Assembly: GCA_025934735.1 (NCBI GenBank)
Contig: JAICWP010000001.1
Span: 398,625-462,624 of the forward strand
From: Terriglobales bacterium
Lineage (GTDB): Bacteria > Acidobacteriota > Terriglobia > Terriglobales > Acidobacteriaceae
Direction of reading: 5' to 3'
DNA: 64,000 nt
In this document: positions 18,101 to 28,078 of the stretch, piece by piece
Layout: the number at the start of each line of letters is the position of its first letter
Numbering within the stretch: the first letter of the stretch is position 1
The notes under the pieces: model-generated
Seen by the model: the letters and a program-made list of their open reading frames with translations, nothing else
Told to the model about the DNA's origin: nothing
The model's database searches: none
Position numbers and translations under genes: made by a program

Positions 18101-18451
18101 GTCTTCTTCTTTTTGCCCGACGTAGAAGCGCACAATGACCATGCTTACGCCCGGCCGGCTGGTGGAGTAGAGGTACTCCACCCCGGGCACCTCGCGCAGC
18201 AGCTTCTCCATGGGAATGGTGACGCGCTGCTCCACCTCCTGCGCCGAGGCTCCCGGCATCTGCACGAAAACATCGAGCATGGGCACGATGATCTGCGGCT
18301 CTTCCTCGCGCGGCGTCTGCCAAATCGCGAAGGCGCCCAGCAGCAGCGCCGCCGTAATGGCCAGCGGCGTCAGTTTCGACTGGATGAAGCTGTGCGCGAT
18401 GCGACCAGCCAGCCGCAGAGGGGACGATTTGTCGTCGGATGTCTTCACCAA
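15143..18451 (-). CDS. RND-family efflux pump, inner membrane permease
   Basis: The 1102-residue protein has the AcrB/CusA architecture: an N-terminal span, a large periplasmic loop, five spans, a second loop and five more spans. The proton-relay acidic pair is present in [14 protein letters not shown]. It uses the proton gradient to push substrates through the adaptor and TolC partner encoded just upstream. The sequence starts with the exporter-like REEEPQI in place of the AcrB layout, as in many RND pumps of unknown specificity. Substrate is not predictable from sequence, and heavy metal and hydrophobic-drug export are both possible. A 156-bp spacer with heptad repeats separates it from the adaptor gene. 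Confidence 0.92.
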   Translation of the reverse strand: MVKTSDDKSSPLRLAGRIAHSFIQSKLTPLAITAALLLGAFAIWQTPREEEPQIIVPMLDVFVQMPGASAQEVEQRVTIPMEKLLREVPGVEYLYSTSRPGVSMVIVRFYVGQKEEDAIVRTYNKLYSNFDRIPPGASRPLIKVRSIDDVPIVALTLWGPNYNSYQLRSIAGELEQSLKQLDDVSETKIIGGQPRQARVVLDTQKLAAYGLTPGAVVGQLQQANSRGLAGSFARDNQEFQVEAGRFFTRTEDLQQVVVGVHQGRPVYLRDVVQRLEDGPAEPDNYVLFANGAGAVRPIQATQSPASTHASAAPGAEYPAVTITIAKRKGTNASIIADRVLARVHELRGNLLANDLQVTVTRNYGETARDKSNELLKHLLLATLSVTLLVALALGWRESGVVLLAVPVTLALTLAIFYFYGYTLNRVTLFALIFSIGILVDDAIVVVENIVRHFRLPSSRGRSLATVAVEAVDEVGNPTILATFAVISAILPMAFVRGLMGPYMRPIPVGASAAMVFSLIVAFVVSPWAALRLLRHYAGENGHALHETEGWTTRLYRRLMNPLIVHARYRWFFLGGVVVLLLAAATFVPLKWVRVKMLPFDNKSEFQVIIDMPDGTTLEQTAHVAQSLGRYLGQQREVTDYEIYAGTSGPYNFNGLVRHYFLRRGPNQADIQVNLLPLDERSAQSHEIARRLRPQLAAIAQPFGARIKLAEVPPGPPVLETMVAEVYGPDLKRQTQVAAQIKRVFQKTPGVVDVDWYVEDPQTKYDMQVDLDKAALHGISAADVTQTMRIALHGAEAGLLHNPNSREDVPIEVQLARPERSSMQDLGALKLPTADGHQVSLNEVTNFKQTTIDTSIYRKNLREVVYVTSDVSGEEESPVYALLKMREPISQIKLPEGYQLRQYTGTTLPESTERLSMKWDGEWHITVEVFRDLGLAFAAVLVLIYILVVGWFKSFKTPLVIMAPIPLTLVGILPAHALMGAFFTATSMIGFIAGAGIIVRNSIILVDFIELRRRQGMPLAEAVVDAGAVRFRPMLLTAAAVVVGASVILFDPIFQGLAISLMAGEVASTVLSRMAVPVLYYLSERKGEAARMPSAPVLAQSAD

Positions 18452-18520
18452 GTTCTTTCCCGCGGATTAACGCGGAGTGCTGCGGATGAATTCAGCACTT
18501 AGTATTCAGCCAGGAAGCCC

Positions 18521-18615
18521 TTAGCAATTAGTAGTTAGCATTTAGCCCTTAAACCACTTGCCACCCCCGCCGCTGCCGTGGACTGGCTAAGTGCTAATTG
18601 CTAGCTGCTAATTGC
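18521..18615. repeat. Heptad repeats in two inverted arms
   Basis: The left arm (18521-18545) read on the minus strand and the right arm (18586-18615) on the plus strand both consist of 7-bp units such as GCTAATT, GCTAAGT and GCTAGCT. The arms are therefore complementary and could pair into a hairpin in RNA. The right arm overlaps the adaptor gene stop codon. Confidence 0.7.
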
Positions 18616-19831
18616 TTTCCACCCGCTTTCCTACCATCTCCCGATCCCCGGGGGCGGCCACCACGCGCTCTCCGCCCTGCAATCCAGAGAGCACTTCCAC
18701 CTGCTCGTCCTGAGCTTTGCCCAGCGTGATGTAGCGCAGGGTGGCTACCCGGTCTTGGCCCACCACGTAGATTCCTTGCAATTGGCCGCGGTCCAGCACT
18801 GCGCTGCGGGGAAGCAGGATGGCCTGCCGATGTCCCCGTGGGATATGGGCACGTCCGAACAGTCCGGAGCGCAAGCGCGCATCCGCTGGCAATTCGATCT
18901 TCACAACAAAGCTGCGGCTGGCGGGATCGGCCGCCGGCAAAATCTGCGCCACGTGGCCGCTGAACTGCTTTCCGGGAACGGAATCGAGTGCGACCGGCAC
19001 CGCCTGCCCCAGTTGGATCAGGTGGATATCGCCTTCGTCCACGCTGGCTTCCAAGCGGAACCGCCGCTGGTCTTCCACCACCAACAGCGGCATGCCGGGA
19101 CTGGCCAGCGTGCCGGGATCGGCGCGCTTTTCCGTGACCACGCCATCAAAGGGCGCGCGCACCCGGGTGTAGCCCAGCGTGGTCTGCGCCTGGGCCAGCG
19201 CCGCCTGCGCCTGCGCCAATCCCGCCCGCGCCAGTTGGCTGCGGGCGGCGGCGGCCTGCCGCCGTGCCTTGATTTCGTCGAACTCCTGCGGGCTAACCGA
19301 CTTCTTGTTGTACAAATCCTGGTAGCGCTTGAAGGTGGCCTCGGCCAGGGTGTTGTCCGAATCCCCCGCCGCGATCTCCTGCTGGGCGGCGTTCTCGGCG
19401 GCTCTTGCGCGTTGTACTCCAGCCTGGGGCTGCGCGTCTTCCAGCACGGCCAGCACTTCGCCACGCTTTACTCTGTCGCCTTCCTTCACCCGCATTTCCA
19501 CGACGTTGCCCATGATTTGGCTGGCAAGCTGGCTGGTTTGCGCGGCCTGCAGCGTGCCTACAGCCTCCAGCCAGTCGGGGACCGTGGCGCGCTGCGCGGT
19601 AAGCAGTTGCACATCTCGAACCGTTTCCGGAGCGGCGGAGACGGTGCGCGGCTCGCTGCTGCAGGCCGCGAAGAAAAGCATGACAGCCAGCATCGCTACC
19701 AGGGCTAAAGCCCGTTTAAAAAGCAGCCTTTTCGCAGGGCTGAAGCCCTGCGCTTCCACTCCATTTGGAATGTCATGCTGAGCGGCTTTAGCCGCCGCAT
19801 GTGTTTCTTGAAAATTGATGATTTTGTTCAT
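18608..19831 (-). CDS. RND periplasmic adaptor (membrane fusion) lipoprotein
   Basis: The 407-residue adaptor has an unusually long N-terminus, a hydrophobic signal (about 40-56) with lipobox FAAC, a lipoyl half-motif (EMRVKEGDRVKRGEVLAVLED), an alpha-helical hairpin (about 120-215) rich in Ala/Gln, the second lipoyl half (TRVRAPFDGVVTEKRADPGT) and beta-barrel and membrane-proximal domains. It links the pump to TolC. The start is fixed by an ATGA overlap with the tolC-like stop. The first 45 codons include three palindromes of the intergenic repeat family, so the signal peptide region seems partly repeat-derived. Confidence 0.9.
   Translation of the reverse strand: MNKIINFQETHAAAKAAQHDIPNGVEAQGFSPAKRLLFKRALALVAMLAVMLFFAACSSEPRTVSAAPETVRDVQLLTAQRATVPDWLEAVGTLQAAQTSQLASQIMGNVVEMRVKEGDRVKRGEVLAVLEDAQPQAGVQRARAAENAAQQEIAAGDSDNTLAEATFKRYQDLYNKKSVSPQEFDEIKARRQAAAARSQLARAGLAQAQAALAQAQTTLGYTRVRAPFDGVVTEKRADPGTLASPGMPLLVVEDQRRFRLEASVDEGDIHLIQLGQAVPVALDSVPGKQFSGHVAQILPAADPASRSFVVKIELPADARLRSGLFGRAHIPRGHRQAILLPRSAVLDRGQLQGIYVVGQDRVATLRYITLGKAQDEQVEVLSGLQGGERVVAAPGDREMVGKRVESN
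19702..19795. repeat. Three palindromes inside the adaptor coding sequence
   Basis: Perfect inverted repeats lie at 19702-19713 (GGGCT-AA-AGCCC), 19734-19751 (GCAGGGCT-GA-AGCCCTGC) and 19782-19795 (GCGGCT-TT-AGCCGC). All share the xGGCT-NN-AGCCx form of the intergenic palindromes at 14593 and 49991. They encode residues about 13-43 of the adaptor. Confidence 0.75.
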
Positions 19832-21198
19832 GGCTGGATCACCGCCGAACTGGCGCTCAGAGTTCCCGTGGCCAGTTCCAGATTGGCGTAGCTGGTGCGC
19901 AGGCGGTAGACCGCTTCCCAGTAGTCGGTCTGGATCCTACGCGTGGCCTCTTCGATGGTGAGCAAATCCGTAATGGTAGTAATGCCGGCGTCGTAGCGGT
20001 TTTGGTTAATGCGCATGCTCTCTTCCGCCTGCCCTACCGCCGCCTGCCCCACTACCACCTGCTGGCGTGCGGAATCGAAATCGTAATAGGCGCGCCTCAC
20101 TTCCAGCCGCACCTGGTCAGCGGCCGCCTGGTGTATAGCCGCAATCCGCTCCTGCAGAGCCTTTTCCCGCGTCAGCTGGGCCTTCTTGGCGCCGCCCTGA
20201 AACAGGTCCATCTGCAGTTCCAGCCCCGCCACCCAGTTGTTGCCTTGCACCTGGGAAAGCGTGGCGCTTTCAGTTTCCCAGCCGCCAAAGGCGTTCAGCT
20301 TGGGGCCGAAGGCCGACTTAGCGATGGACACAGCCTTCTCCTGCGCCGTCTGTTGGGCTTCAATCTGCTTCAGATCGGGACGCGAGGCCAGCGCCCGCTT
20401 CTCCAAATCAGGGAGTGCCGCCCGGGGCAGCGCCCCTTCGCTCAGCCCTTGCGAGGGCTGAAATTCCGCATCCGCCGGCACCCCCATGGTCGTGTCGAGC
20501 TGGGCGGCGGCAAACGCCAGGTTGCTGCGCGCGCGTATCAGTTCCTCTTGCCGGCTGGCCAGGCGCACTTGCGCGCTCAGCAGGTCCGACTGCACCACTA
20601 CGCCGCTCTGGTAGCGGGCCTGGCTGCGGTCCAGAATGGATTGCGCCGTCTTTACTGACTGCTCGGCCACGTCCTGCTGCTTTTGCGCCAGCAGCAGCCC
20701 CAGGTAGGCCTGCACCACGCGAAAAATGGTTTCCTGGTCGGCGCGCTCCAGTTGATGGCCGGCGGCTTGCTGCAGGTCCTTTGCCCGGGCTAGGTTTTTT
20801 ACATTGGCGAAGGAGTCAAACAGGCTCCAGTTGCCGGAAAAGCGCGAGCTGAAGTTGCCGATCGGCGTCGGCGTGTTCAGCCGGTTCAGCGCGAAGTCCG
20901 CGACCGTGAACCGCTCCTGCCGCAAGCGCGTCCCGAACACGTAGACGGGATCATTTCCGCGGGTGGCGCTCTCCGTGAAGCTCACGCGCGGCAGCAAACC
21001 GGAACGCGCCTCTTGCACGCCCGCTGCGGCGGCATGCTGGTCGGCCACCGCCATCTTCCGCTGCGGATTTTTCTCCAGCGCCATGCTGACCGCCTGCCGC
21101 AGGCTGAGCGGGGCTTGCCCCAGGGCAGCCGGCGCCAGCAGGACCGCGATCACTGCCGCTGATAGAGCGATCTTCCGCCGAATTGGGTTCGAACCCAT
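19828..21198 (-). CDS. TolC-family outer membrane efflux protein
   Basis: From the ATG at 21198 the protein has 456 residues, with a signal peptide (1-28, cut near ALG-QA). Two repeats of the outer-membrane-factor fold follow, rich in helices such as LSLRQAVSMALEKNPQ and RAYYDFDSARQQVVVGQAAV. The longer frame upstream of this ATG is not signal-like. It forms the outer membrane channel of the tripartite pump with the adaptor (4-bp overlap) and the RND permease. Confidence 0.9.
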   Translation of the reverse strand: MGSNPIRRKIALSAAVIAVLLAPAALGQAPLSLRQAVSMALEKNPQRKMAVADQHAAAAGVQEARSGLLPRVSFTESATRGNDPVYVFGTRLRQERFTVADFALNRLNTPTPIGNFSSRFSGNWSLFDSFANVKNLARAKDLQQAAGHQLERADQETIFRVVQAYLGLLLAQKQQDVAEQSVKTAQSILDRSQARYQSGVVVQSDLLSAQVRLASRQEELIRARSNLAFAAAQLDTTMGVPADAEFQPSQGLSEGALPRAALPDLEKRALASRPDLKQIEAQQTAQEKAVSIAKSAFGPKLNAFGGWETESATLSQVQGNNWVAGLELQMDLFQGGAKKAQLTREKALQERIAAIHQAAADQVRLEVRRAYYDFDSARQQVVVGQAAVGQAEESMRINQNRYDAGITTITDLLTIEEATRRIQTDYWEAVYRLRTSYANLELATGTLSASSAVIQP

Positions 21199-21300
21199 CA
21201 ACTCTGTTCCGGTCCTCGTGTAAATGTCACTAGCGTATGTCTGCAACCGGGGTGCTTGGCAGTGACTGCCGTCACACTGAACCGCCATTGTCATCCCGCA

Positions 21301-21753
21301 TCAGGCCACCGGCTGCGGCTTTTCCGCGCCCATCTCGGCCACGATTTCGTACGTGGTGTGGAAGGCAGCGGTCTGCTTCACCATGGCCCCTACTGAGCAG
21401 TACTTCTCTTCCGACAGGCGAATGGCTTCCTCCACCGCTGCCGGGTCCACGTCGTATCCGGTGATCACGTGATGGATACGCACCGTTGTGAAAACCTGCG
21501 GAGGACGCTCCGCCTGATCGGCCTCTACGCGCACCTCGTAAGCAGTTACATGCTGGCGGTATTTCTGCCGCAGGATGGTGATGACGTCGAAGGCGGTGCA
21601 TCCGGCCAGTCCGACCGCTACCAATTCGATGGGCTTGGGCCCAGTCGCCCCGGCGCTGTCATCCAGCAGCAGGTGATGCCCGCTTCCGCTGCGGGCCACA
21701 AATTGGCGTTGCGTCTTAAGTGGTTGAGTAAGAGTGACTTTGGCTTCAATCAT
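21301..21753 (-). CDS. OsmC/Ohr-family peroxide-detoxifying protein
   Basis: The 150-residue protein has the OsmC fold landmarks: GPKPIELVAVGLAGCTAFDV with the first catalytic Cys, and YCSVGAMVK with the second. The Cys pair reduces organic hydroperoxides at a dimer interface using lipoyl or thiol donors. Both positions are ordinary Cys codons here. It lies 102 bp upstream of the tolC-like gene on the same strand and may head the efflux operon. Confidence 0.88.
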   Translation of the reverse strand: MIEAKVTLTQPLKTQRQFVARSGSGHHLLLDDSAGATGPKPIELVAVGLAGCTAFDVITILRQKYRQHVTAYEVRVEADQAERPPQVFTTVRIHHVITGYDVDPAAVEEAIRLSEEKYCSVGAMVKQTAAFHTTYEIVAEMGAEKPQPVA

Positions 21754-21869
21754 GGCTTCCTCCCCTGTGCTCCCTCTTGCCCGATCACATCCATAAATGC
21801 AACTGGCGGAGATTTGTTACAGGAGATATGCAGTTCAGCAATACTGCCTGGCAGCCAATACATGCGTGG

Positions 21870-21909
21870 AGGCGGGGCTATGCCCCGCCTGGACGGGGCG
21901 GGACCCCGT
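21870..21909. repeat. GGGGCtatGCCCC palindromes
   Basis: AGGCGGGGC-TAT-GCCCCGCCT (21870-21890) is a perfect inverted repeat and is followed by a second one, ACGGGG-CGGGA-CCCCGT (21893-21909). The same core occurs at 42025-42043 and, with TTT in the loop, at 15116-15128. Confidence 0.7.
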
Positions 21910-21928
21910 GCCTATATAGGTTGCGCAA

Positions 21929-21955
21929 ACAAAAAGGCCCGCCTTGTGGCGGGCC
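21929..21955 (-). terminator. Intrinsic terminator of lon
   Basis: On the minus strand GGCCCGCC-ACAA-GGCGGGCC is followed by TTTTTGTTT. It lies 23 bp after the lon stop and ends the clp/lon unit. Confidence 0.88.
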
Positions 21956-21978
21956 GGTTGGGAAGCTTAAGAGAAGCG

Positions 21979-24384
21979 CTACTGGTGCGCTGAGGGATGC
22001 TCCGCCTCAGGGGTGGACAGCGACGGCATGGGTTGCGTGCCGGTCACGCCAACTTCCGGCAACGGCCGCTCCAGCGCCAGCGCCAGTACCTGGTCCATAG
22101 TGTCCACGAACTGCAGCTTCATGGCATTGCGCAGGTTTTCCGGCACGTCCGGCAGATCCTTCTCGTTTTCCTTGGGCAGGAGGACCTCAAACAGCCCCGC
22201 GCGGTGCGCTGCCAGCAGCTTTTCCTTGAGGCCGCCGATGGGCAGCACCTTGCCTCGCAACGTGATCTCTCCCGTCATGGCCAAATCGCGGCGCACGGGG
22301 ATGCCGCTGAGCGCGCTGGCAATAGCTGTGCCAATCGTAATCCCGGCCGATGGCCCGTCCTTCGGAATGGCGCCCTCGGGCACGTGCACGTGGATATCGA
22401 GGTTGCGGTAGAACTCGCGCGGCAGGCCCAGGCGCGCGGCCCGGGAGCGAATGTAGGACATGGCCGCCTGCGCCGATTCCTGCATGACGTCGCCCAGCTT
22501 TCCGGTTAACAGCAGCTTGCCTTTGCCATCCACCACCGTGACTTCGGTGGTCAGAATGGAGCCGCCCACCTCGGTCCAGGCCAGCCCATTGACCAGTCCG
22601 ACCTCGTTCTTCTCGTGCACCGCCAAGTCGCGGTACTTGGGCACGCCCAGGAATTCCTCGATGTTGTCAGCCGTGATCTTGATGTTGTAGGTTTCGCCCT
22701 CTTTGACTACGCGGCGGGCCACCTTGCGGCAGACGTTACCGATTTCGCGCTCCAGATTGCGCACGCCGGCTTCGCGGGTGAAGTAGCGGATGATGCTGAC
22801 GATGGCGTCTTCGCTGAAGACGATGTTCTTTTCCGTCAGCCCCGCCTGTTCCCGCTGCTTGCGTACCAGGAATTGCTTGGCGATTTCGATCTTCTCCGCC
22901 TCGGTGTAGCCGTGCAGCCGCAGCACTTCCATGCGGTCCTGCAGCGCCGCCGGAATAGTGTGCATCACGTTAGCGGTGGCGATGAAGAACACCTGCGAGA
23001 GGTCGTATTCCACGTCCAGGTAGTGGTCCACGAACATGAAATTCTGCTCGGGATCGAGCACTTCCAGCAGAGCCGCCGAGGGATCGCCGCGGAAGTCCAT
23101 CGACATCTTATCCACCTCATCCAGCATGAAGACCGGGTTTTTGGTGCCCGCCTTCTTCATCATTTGGATGATTTGGCCGGGCAGGGCGCCGATGTAGGTG
23201 CGGCGATGGCCGCGAATTTCGGCCTCGTCGCGCACGCCGCCCAGCGACATGCGCACAAACTTGCGCCCCGTGGCTTTGGCGATGGACATGCCTAGCGAGG
23301 TTTTGCCCACGCCCGGAGGCCCGACGAAGCACAGGATGGAGCCCTTGGGATTCTTCACCAGTTGGCGCACCGCCAGGAATTCGAGGATGCGTTCCTTGAT
23401 CTTCTCCAGCCCGTAATGATCTTCGTTCAGCACCTTCTCCGCGCGGGAGATGTTGCGGATTTCCTTGGAGCGCTTCTTCCACGGCACAGCCAGCAGCCAG
23501 TCCAGATAGTTGCGAGAAACCGTGGACTCGGCTGACATGGGCGGCATGGCCTCCAGCTTCTTCAGTTCCTGGATAGCCTTCTCGTGCACCTCTTTGGGCA
23601 TGCCGGCGGCGTCAACCTTCTTCTTCAGTTCGTCAAATTCGCTCTTCTCGCCGCGGCCCAGTTCCTTCTGGATGGCCTTGATCTTCTCGTTGAGGTAGTA
23701 CTCTTTCTGCGCCCGCTCCATCTGCCGCTTCACCCGCGACTGGATGGTGCGGTCCATGTTCAGCTTTTCGATTTCAATGTCGAGCACGTCGGCGATGCGA
23801 TTCAAGCGCTCGGCGGGATCGAAAATTTCCAGCAGTTCCTGCTTTTCCTCGATCGAAAGCTGCAGGTTGGCGGCGATGGTGTCGGTCAGTTTGGCCGGAT
23901 CTTCCATGCGCACAGCCGCGATCATGGTTTCGTAGTTCAGGGATTGGCAAAGCTTCACGTACTGCTCGAACAGGGAAGTGACGCGCTGCATGCCGGCCTC
24001 GACCGCCGGCGTGGTCTCCAGGTTGTAGCGAGCCAGGCGCACGCTGGCTTCCATGAAGCCGTCATTTTCCGTGACCTGCAGGATCTTGCCGCGCTCGATG
24101 CCCTCCACCAGCACCTTGATGTTGCCGTCGGGCAGCTTCAGGCTCTGCACGATGTTCACCACCGTGCCCACCTGGTAGATCTCGTTAGGTTTGGGCTCGT
24201 CAATGCTGGCGTCGTGCTGGGTGGCCAGGAAGATCTTCTTGTCGGCGGTCAATGCCTCTTCGAGGGCGCGCACGCTGGAGGCTCGGCCCACCACGAAGGG
24301 AGTCATCATGTAGGGAAAGATGACCACGTCCCGGATGGGCATCATCGGCAGCTTTCGGGTCTCGAATTTTTCCTTGGTGGTCAC
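21979..24384 (-). CDS. lon: ATP-dependent Lon protease
   Basis: The 801-residue protein has the full LonA layout: an N-terminal substrate-binding domain with [14 protein letters not shown], a helical linker, an AAA+ domain with Walker [12 protein letters not shown] near residue 350, and a C-terminal protease domain with the catalytic Ser in KDGPSAGIT (near 679) and Lys about 43 residues later in [10 protein letters not shown]. It degrades misfolded and regulatory proteins in the cytosol. It lies 51 bp after clpX in the tig-clpP-clpX-lon order common in bacteria. Confidence 0.97.
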   Translation of the reverse strand: MTTKEKFETRKLPMMPIRDVVIFPYMMTPFVVGRASSVRALEEALTADKKIFLATQHDASIDEPKPNEIYQVGTVVNIVQSLKLPDGNIKVLVEGIERGKILQVTENDGFMEASVRLARYNLETTPAVEAGMQRVTSLFEQYVKLCQSLNYETMIAAVRMEDPAKLTDTIAANLQLSIEEKQELLEIFDPAERLNRIADVLDIEIEKLNMDRTIQSRVKRQMERAQKEYYLNEKIKAIQKELGRGEKSEFDELKKKVDAAGMPKEVHEKAIQELKKLEAMPPMSAESTVSRNYLDWLLAVPWKKRSKEIRNISRAEKVLNEDHYGLEKIKERILEFLAVRQLVKNPKGSILCFVGPPGVGKTSLGMSIAKATGRKFVRMSLGGVRDEAEIRGHRRTYIGALPGQIIQMMKKAGTKNPVFMLDEVDKMSMDFRGDPSAALLEVLDPEQNFMFVDHYLDVEYDLSQVFFIATANVMHTIPAALQDRMEVLRLHGYTEAEKIEIAKQFLVRKQREQAGLTEKNIVFSEDAIVSIIRYFTREAGVRNLEREIGNVCRKVARRVVKEGETYNIKITADNIEEFLGVPKYRDLAVHEKNEVGLVNGLAWTEVGGSILTTEVTVVDGKGKLLLTGKLGDVMQESAQAAMSYIRSRAARLGLPREFYRNLDIHVHVPEGAIPKDGPSAGITIGTAIASALSGIPVRRDLAMTGEITLRGKVLPIGGLKEKLLAAHRAGLFEVLLPKENEKDLPDVPENLRNAMKLQFVDTMDQVLALALERPLPEVGVTGTQPMPSLSTPEAEHPSAHQ

Positions 24385-24435
24385 CTTCGCTCCTGGTCCT
24401 TTAGATTCGTCCCGCCTGTAATGTGCTTTCCTGGC

Positions 24436-25710
24436 CTATCCGGCCTTTTCCATCATGGAGATGGAGACGTCGCGCTTCTCCACCATTTCGCGTGTGACCT
24501 CGAAATCCTTGACCCGCTTTTGGCCTGGCAGATGATACATCAATTCCAGCATCAACTCTTCCAGGATCATGCGCAGGCCGCGGGCGCCCACTTTGCGGTT
24601 CATGGCCTCGCGGGCGATGGCGCGCAGGGCGTCGTCGCTGAACTTGAGGCGCACATTCTCGAACTCGAACAACCGCTGATACTGCTTCACGATGGCGTTC
24701 TTGGGCTTGGTCAGGATTTCGATGAGCGCGACCTCGTCCAGGTCATCCAGCACGCCCACCACCGGCATGCGGCCCACGAACTCGGGAATCAGGCCAAACT
24801 TGATCAGGTCCTGCGGTTGCGCCTGGGCCAGCAGTTGCGTATCCCGCTTCTTGGGATTGACTGCCTCCTGGTCGCCGTCCTCGCCGGCCTTGAAGCCCAT
24901 GGCCTTCTTGCCCACGCGGCGGGCCACAATCTTTTCCAGACCTACGAAAGCGCCGCCGCAAATGAATAGGATGTTGGTGGTATCCACCGGGGTGAATTCC
25001 TGGTGCGGGTGCTTGCGTCCGCCCTGCGGGGGGACGTTGGCGATCGTGCCTTCCAGGATCTTGAGCAGCGCCTGCTGCACGCCTTCACCGGAGACGTCGC
25101 GGGTAATGGACGGGTTCTCGTCCTTGCGCCCGATCTTGTCCACTTCGTCTATGTAGATGATCCCGGTCTGCGCCCGGCCCACATCGCCATCGGCGGCCTG
25201 CAGCAACTTGAGGATGATGTTCTCCACATCCTCGCCCACGTACCCGGCTTCGGTCAGCGTGGTAGCGTCCACGATGGCGAAGGGCACATCCAGCATCTTG
25301 GCCAGGGTCTGCGCCAGCAGGGTCTTGCCCGTGCCCGTGGGGCCGATGAGCAGAATGTTCGATTTGGCCAGCTCAACATCGCTGTTGCGCTGACGGTTCA
25401 TGTAGATGCGCTTGTAGTGGTTGTAAACCGCGACCGCCAGCTTCTTTTTGGTGACCTCCTGCCCGATCACGTACTGGTCCAAAAAGGTTTTCACCTCCTG
25501 GGGTTTGGGCAGGTGGTTGGGAGCGGCGGCAGCAGCGTGAGTCTCAGCCCGGTCGTCTTCCAGGATGGAATTGCACACCGCCACGCACTCGTCGCAGATG
25601 TAGGCGCGGGGGTAGTCGCTGGGGGAGGAAATCAGCTTGGCCACCGCGTCCTGGGATTTATGGCAGAACGAACAGCGAAGAATCTCGTCCGAACCCGATC
25701 TGGTTTTCAC
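24436..25710 (-). CDS. clpX: ClpX unfoldase, ATPase subunit of ClpXP
   Basis: The 424-residue AAA+ ATPase has an N-terminal zinc-binding domain (CSFCHKS then CDECV), Walker [13 protein letters not shown], Walker [11 protein letters not shown] and the IGF-region equivalent needed to dock on ClpP. It unfolds tagged substrates and feeds them into ClpP, which is encoded just upstream. Length and motifs are typical. Confidence 0.97.
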   Translation of the reverse strand: MKTRSGSDEILRCSFCHKSQDAVAKLISSPSDYPRAYICDECVAVCNSILEDDRAETHAAAAAPNHLPKPQEVKTFLDQYVIGQEVTKKKLAVAVYNHYKRIYMNRQRNSDVELAKSNILLIGPTGTGKTLLAQTLAKMLDVPFAIVDATTLTEAGYVGEDVENIILKLLQAADGDVGRAQTGIIYIDEVDKIGRKDENPSITRDVSGEGVQQALLKILEGTIANVPPQGGRKHPHQEFTPVDTTNILFICGGAFVGLEKIVARRVGKKAMGFKAGEDGDQEAVNPKKRDTQLLAQAQPQDLIKFGLIPEFVGRMPVVGVLDDLDEVALIEILTKPKNAIVKQYQRLFEFENVRLKFSDDALRAIAREAMNRKVGARGLRMILEELMLELMYHLPGQKRVKDFEVTREMVEKRDVSISMMEKAG

Positions 25711-25819
25711 TTAACTCTGTTCCTCCCCGCCCTTGCCGGTTACAACTTGCGCCCAGTCCGGCGGTGCGTTTAAAGCTCGGCTGCCTCGGTTGGCGGCTCG
25801 TGGATAGGCGATATTACCT

Positions 25820-26428
25820 CTATCTGGTGTTGTAGATGATATCGTCTATGATTCCGTATTCCTTGGCCTGTTGCGCGTTCATGATGAAATCGCGCTCCAC
25901 ATCTTTCTCCACCTTGTCCAGCTTCTGGCCGGTATGCTTGGCCAGCAACTGGTTGGTGATTTCGCGCATGCGCAGGATCTCTCTCGCGTGAATATCAATG
26001 TCGGTGGCCTGGCCTGACAGCCCGCCCATGGAGGGCTGGTGGATCAGGATGCGCGAGTTGGGCAGAGCCAGCCGTTTCTTGGGGCTTCCCGCGGAAAGCA
26101 GCAGCGCCGCCATGCTGGCCGCCTGTCCCACGCACAAGGTCATCACGTCATTCTTGATGTATTGCATGGTGTCGTAAATTGCCATGCCCGCCGTGATCGA
26201 GCCTCCGGGGGAGTTGATGTAAAGCTGCACATCCTTCTCCGGATCTTCCTGCGCCAAAAACAGCATCTGCGCGATCACCAGATTGGCCACATTGTCGTCA
26301 ATGGGCGTGCCAATAAAGATGATATTGTCACGCAGCAAGCGGGAATAGATGTCGTAAGCCCGTTCGCCACGTCCCGTTTGTTCAATGACCATCGGTACTA
26401 GCATCATCTGTGGGTCTTTCACATTCAC
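25820..26428 (-). CDS. clpP: ClpP serine protease
   Basis: From the GTG at 26428 the protein has 202 residues. I prefer this start because GGAGGAG lies 8 nt upstream. An earlier TTG falls inside that site, and an internal ATG at MLVPMVIEQ is possible. The Ser/His catalytic residues appear in [14 protein letters not shown] and [11 protein letters not shown], and the Asp follows near 170. Fourteen subunits form the proteolytic barrel used by ClpX. The tig terminator upstream suggests partly separate expression from tig. Confidence 0.96.
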   Translation of the reverse strand: MNVKDPQMMLVPMVIEQTGRGERAYDIYSRLLRDNIIFIGTPIDDNVANLVIAQMLFLAQEDPEKDVQLYINSPGGSITAGMAIYDTMQYIKNDVMTLCVGQAASMAALLLSAGSPKKRLALPNSRILIHQPSMGGLSGQATDIDIHAREILRMREITNQLLAKHTGQKLDKVEKDVERDFIMNAQQAKEYGIIDDIIYNTR

Positions 26429-26476
26429 CTGCCACACTCCTCCCAACCACGCCTGGTTGAGTTTGGGGGAGAATCG

Positions 26477-26499
26477 AAAAAAGCCTGCCCTTCAGGCAG
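26477..26499 (-). terminator. Terminator or attenuator overlapping the tig stop codon
   Basis: On the minus strand CTGCC-TGAAG-GGCAG is followed by GC and six T. The tig stop TGA lies in the hairpin loop, so ribosomes finishing tig would cover it and may modulate read-through into clpP. Confidence 0.7.
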
Positions 26500-27760
26500 A
26501 CTGATTATAGAGAAAATCGAGGGTCTTTTCGTTGCGGAGTCTATTTCGGATTCTATCGAGGGCACCATCGCGTGTCAATCGAGCCCGCACCGATTCCACC
26601 GGCTGTTTGGCCTGGCGGGCGATGGCTTCCACCTCTTTTTCCACCTCCTGCTCGTCAACCTGGATATTTTCCGAGTCGGCGATTTTCTCCAGCAACAACG
26701 AGGCCTTCACTTCCTGCAGCGCTGTCTGGCGCTGTCCCGCCCGCAAGCGGGCGAAATCCATTTTCTTCACTTCTTCGGGACGCATGCCCTGGGCCACCAG
26801 GGCGCGCAGGCCACGGTCCAGCCGCACATCCACCTGGCGCTCCACCATGGCTTCCGGCACTTCGAATTCATGCCGTTGCACCAGTTGATCCAGCAGCTTC
26901 TCCTTGCCCTCGCGCTCGGCGGTACGCCGCTTGTCCTCTTCCAGATGCTCGCGGACCCGCTTCGTCACCTCTTCCAGGCTGGCGAACTCCCCCACCTGCT
27001 TGGCGAACTCATCGTTCAACTCCGGCAGATGCTTTTGTTTAATGCCGTGCACCTTCACGGTATAAGTGAAGGTCTTTCCCCCGAGCCGCTCTTCGGAAAA
27101 ATCCTTGGGGTAGGTGACGTCAAAGGTGCGTTCCTCGCCTGCTGATAGCCCGCGCAGATTCTCGGAAAATTCGGCCATGGTATTGCCCCCACCGATCTCC
27201 ACCAGCACCTCATCCACATTTACCGGCTTGGAGCCCGGCTCCTTAGGCACGCCGTTGAAAGAGACCTGGGCAAAGTCACCATCAGCCAGGGTGCGTCCCT
27301 CGACGGGCGTGTAGCTGGCGTGCTGCTCCCGGAGATTCTTGAGCGCGTCCTCCACTTCCTGCTCGGAAACTCCGGTGTCGGCCTTGTCCACCCGCAATTC
27401 CTTGTAGCCGGAAACCTCCACCTCGGGCAGGATTTCGAAGCTGGCCTTGAAGCGCAGCGGCTCGCCTTCCTGAATCTGCAGGTCGGTGATGCGCGGCTGC
27501 GACACTGGGTGCAGCCCCTGCTTTTCCGCTTGCTCCCGGAAGTACCTGGGCACCAGGTTCTCTACAATGTCGGTCTTGATGTCCTCGGCGAAGCGCTGCC
27601 GGATCAGGGTGCTGGGAACGTGTCCCCGGCGGAATCCGGGGAGGCGGGCCATCTTTTGATAGCGCTGGATCAGGGACTCGGTTTCGCGCGCCACCACCTC
27701 GGCGGGCACTTCCACCTGCAGTTCGCGTTTGCAGTTATCTTTGGTTTCGGTAGGGCTCAC
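26492..27760 (-). CDS. tig: Trigger factor chaperone
   Basis: The 422-residue ribosome-bound chaperone has the N-terminal ribosome-docking signature LPGFRRGHVPSTLI (GFRxGxxP form), a central FKBP-type prolyl isomerase domain (about 160-245, GDFAQVSFNG) and a helical C-terminal domain. It meets nascent chains at the ribosome exit. Gene order tig-clpP-clpX-lon is preserved. Confidence 0.96.
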   Translation of the reverse strand: MSPTETKDNCKRELQVEVPAEVVARETESLIQRYQKMARLPGFRRGHVPSTLIRQRFAEDIKTDIVENLVPRYFREQAEKQGLHPVSQPRITDLQIQEGEPLRFKASFEILPEVEVSGYKELRVDKADTGVSEQEVEDALKNLREQHASYTPVEGRTLADGDFAQVSFNGVPKEPGSKPVNVDEVLVEIGGGNTMAEFSENLRGLSAGEERTFDVTYPKDFSEERLGGKTFTYTVKVHGIKQKHLPELNDEFAKQVGEFASLEEVTKRVREHLEEDKRRTAEREGKEKLLDQLVQRHEFEVPEAMVERQVDVRLDRGLRALVAQGMRPEEVKKMDFARLRAGQRQTALQEVKASLLLEKIADSENIQVDEQEVEKEVEAIARQAKQPVESVRARLTRDGALDRIRNRLRNEKTLDFLYNQSA

Positions 27761-28078
27761 TCAAACTCACCACTCTCTTGAATATAAGAGAGCGGCGGGG
27801 CGCGGTCAAACCCGCAACCGGGCTTTAGGAGCCGTTGGTAACAGTGTTCGGCTTAGCCCCATTACGAAGGGAGTAGCCCTCTAGCCTCCGGCGTGCGTGA
27901 TCACCATTCTGGCGTGGGGCGGCCCTGCCAGCGAGGCTCTTTGCTATTGACATTTGCACTGCCGGAGGACAGCATTCTGCCTGCAGTGCCGGCCAGTGTG
28001 GCACTCCCTACCTTTTCGCGAAAGTTCCAGGCGGCCGAACCCAGTTTCTGAATCCGACACCTCGATTGCGGAGGTAAT
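27761..28078. promoter_or_regulatory. Divergent intergenic region with a plus-strand promoter candidate
   Basis: This 318-bp gap separates tig (minus) from the exported-protein pair (plus). A perfect -35 TTGACA at 27947-27952 is followed after 17 nt by CAGCAT, a poor -10. GGAGGTAAT precedes the ATG at 28079. No other gene is seen. Confidence 0.4.

Noticed and set aside
21301..21753. OsmC protein as a second selenoprotein
   Set aside because: OsmC-like selenoproteins exist, but both catalytic positions here are Cys codons and no in-frame TGA occurs.
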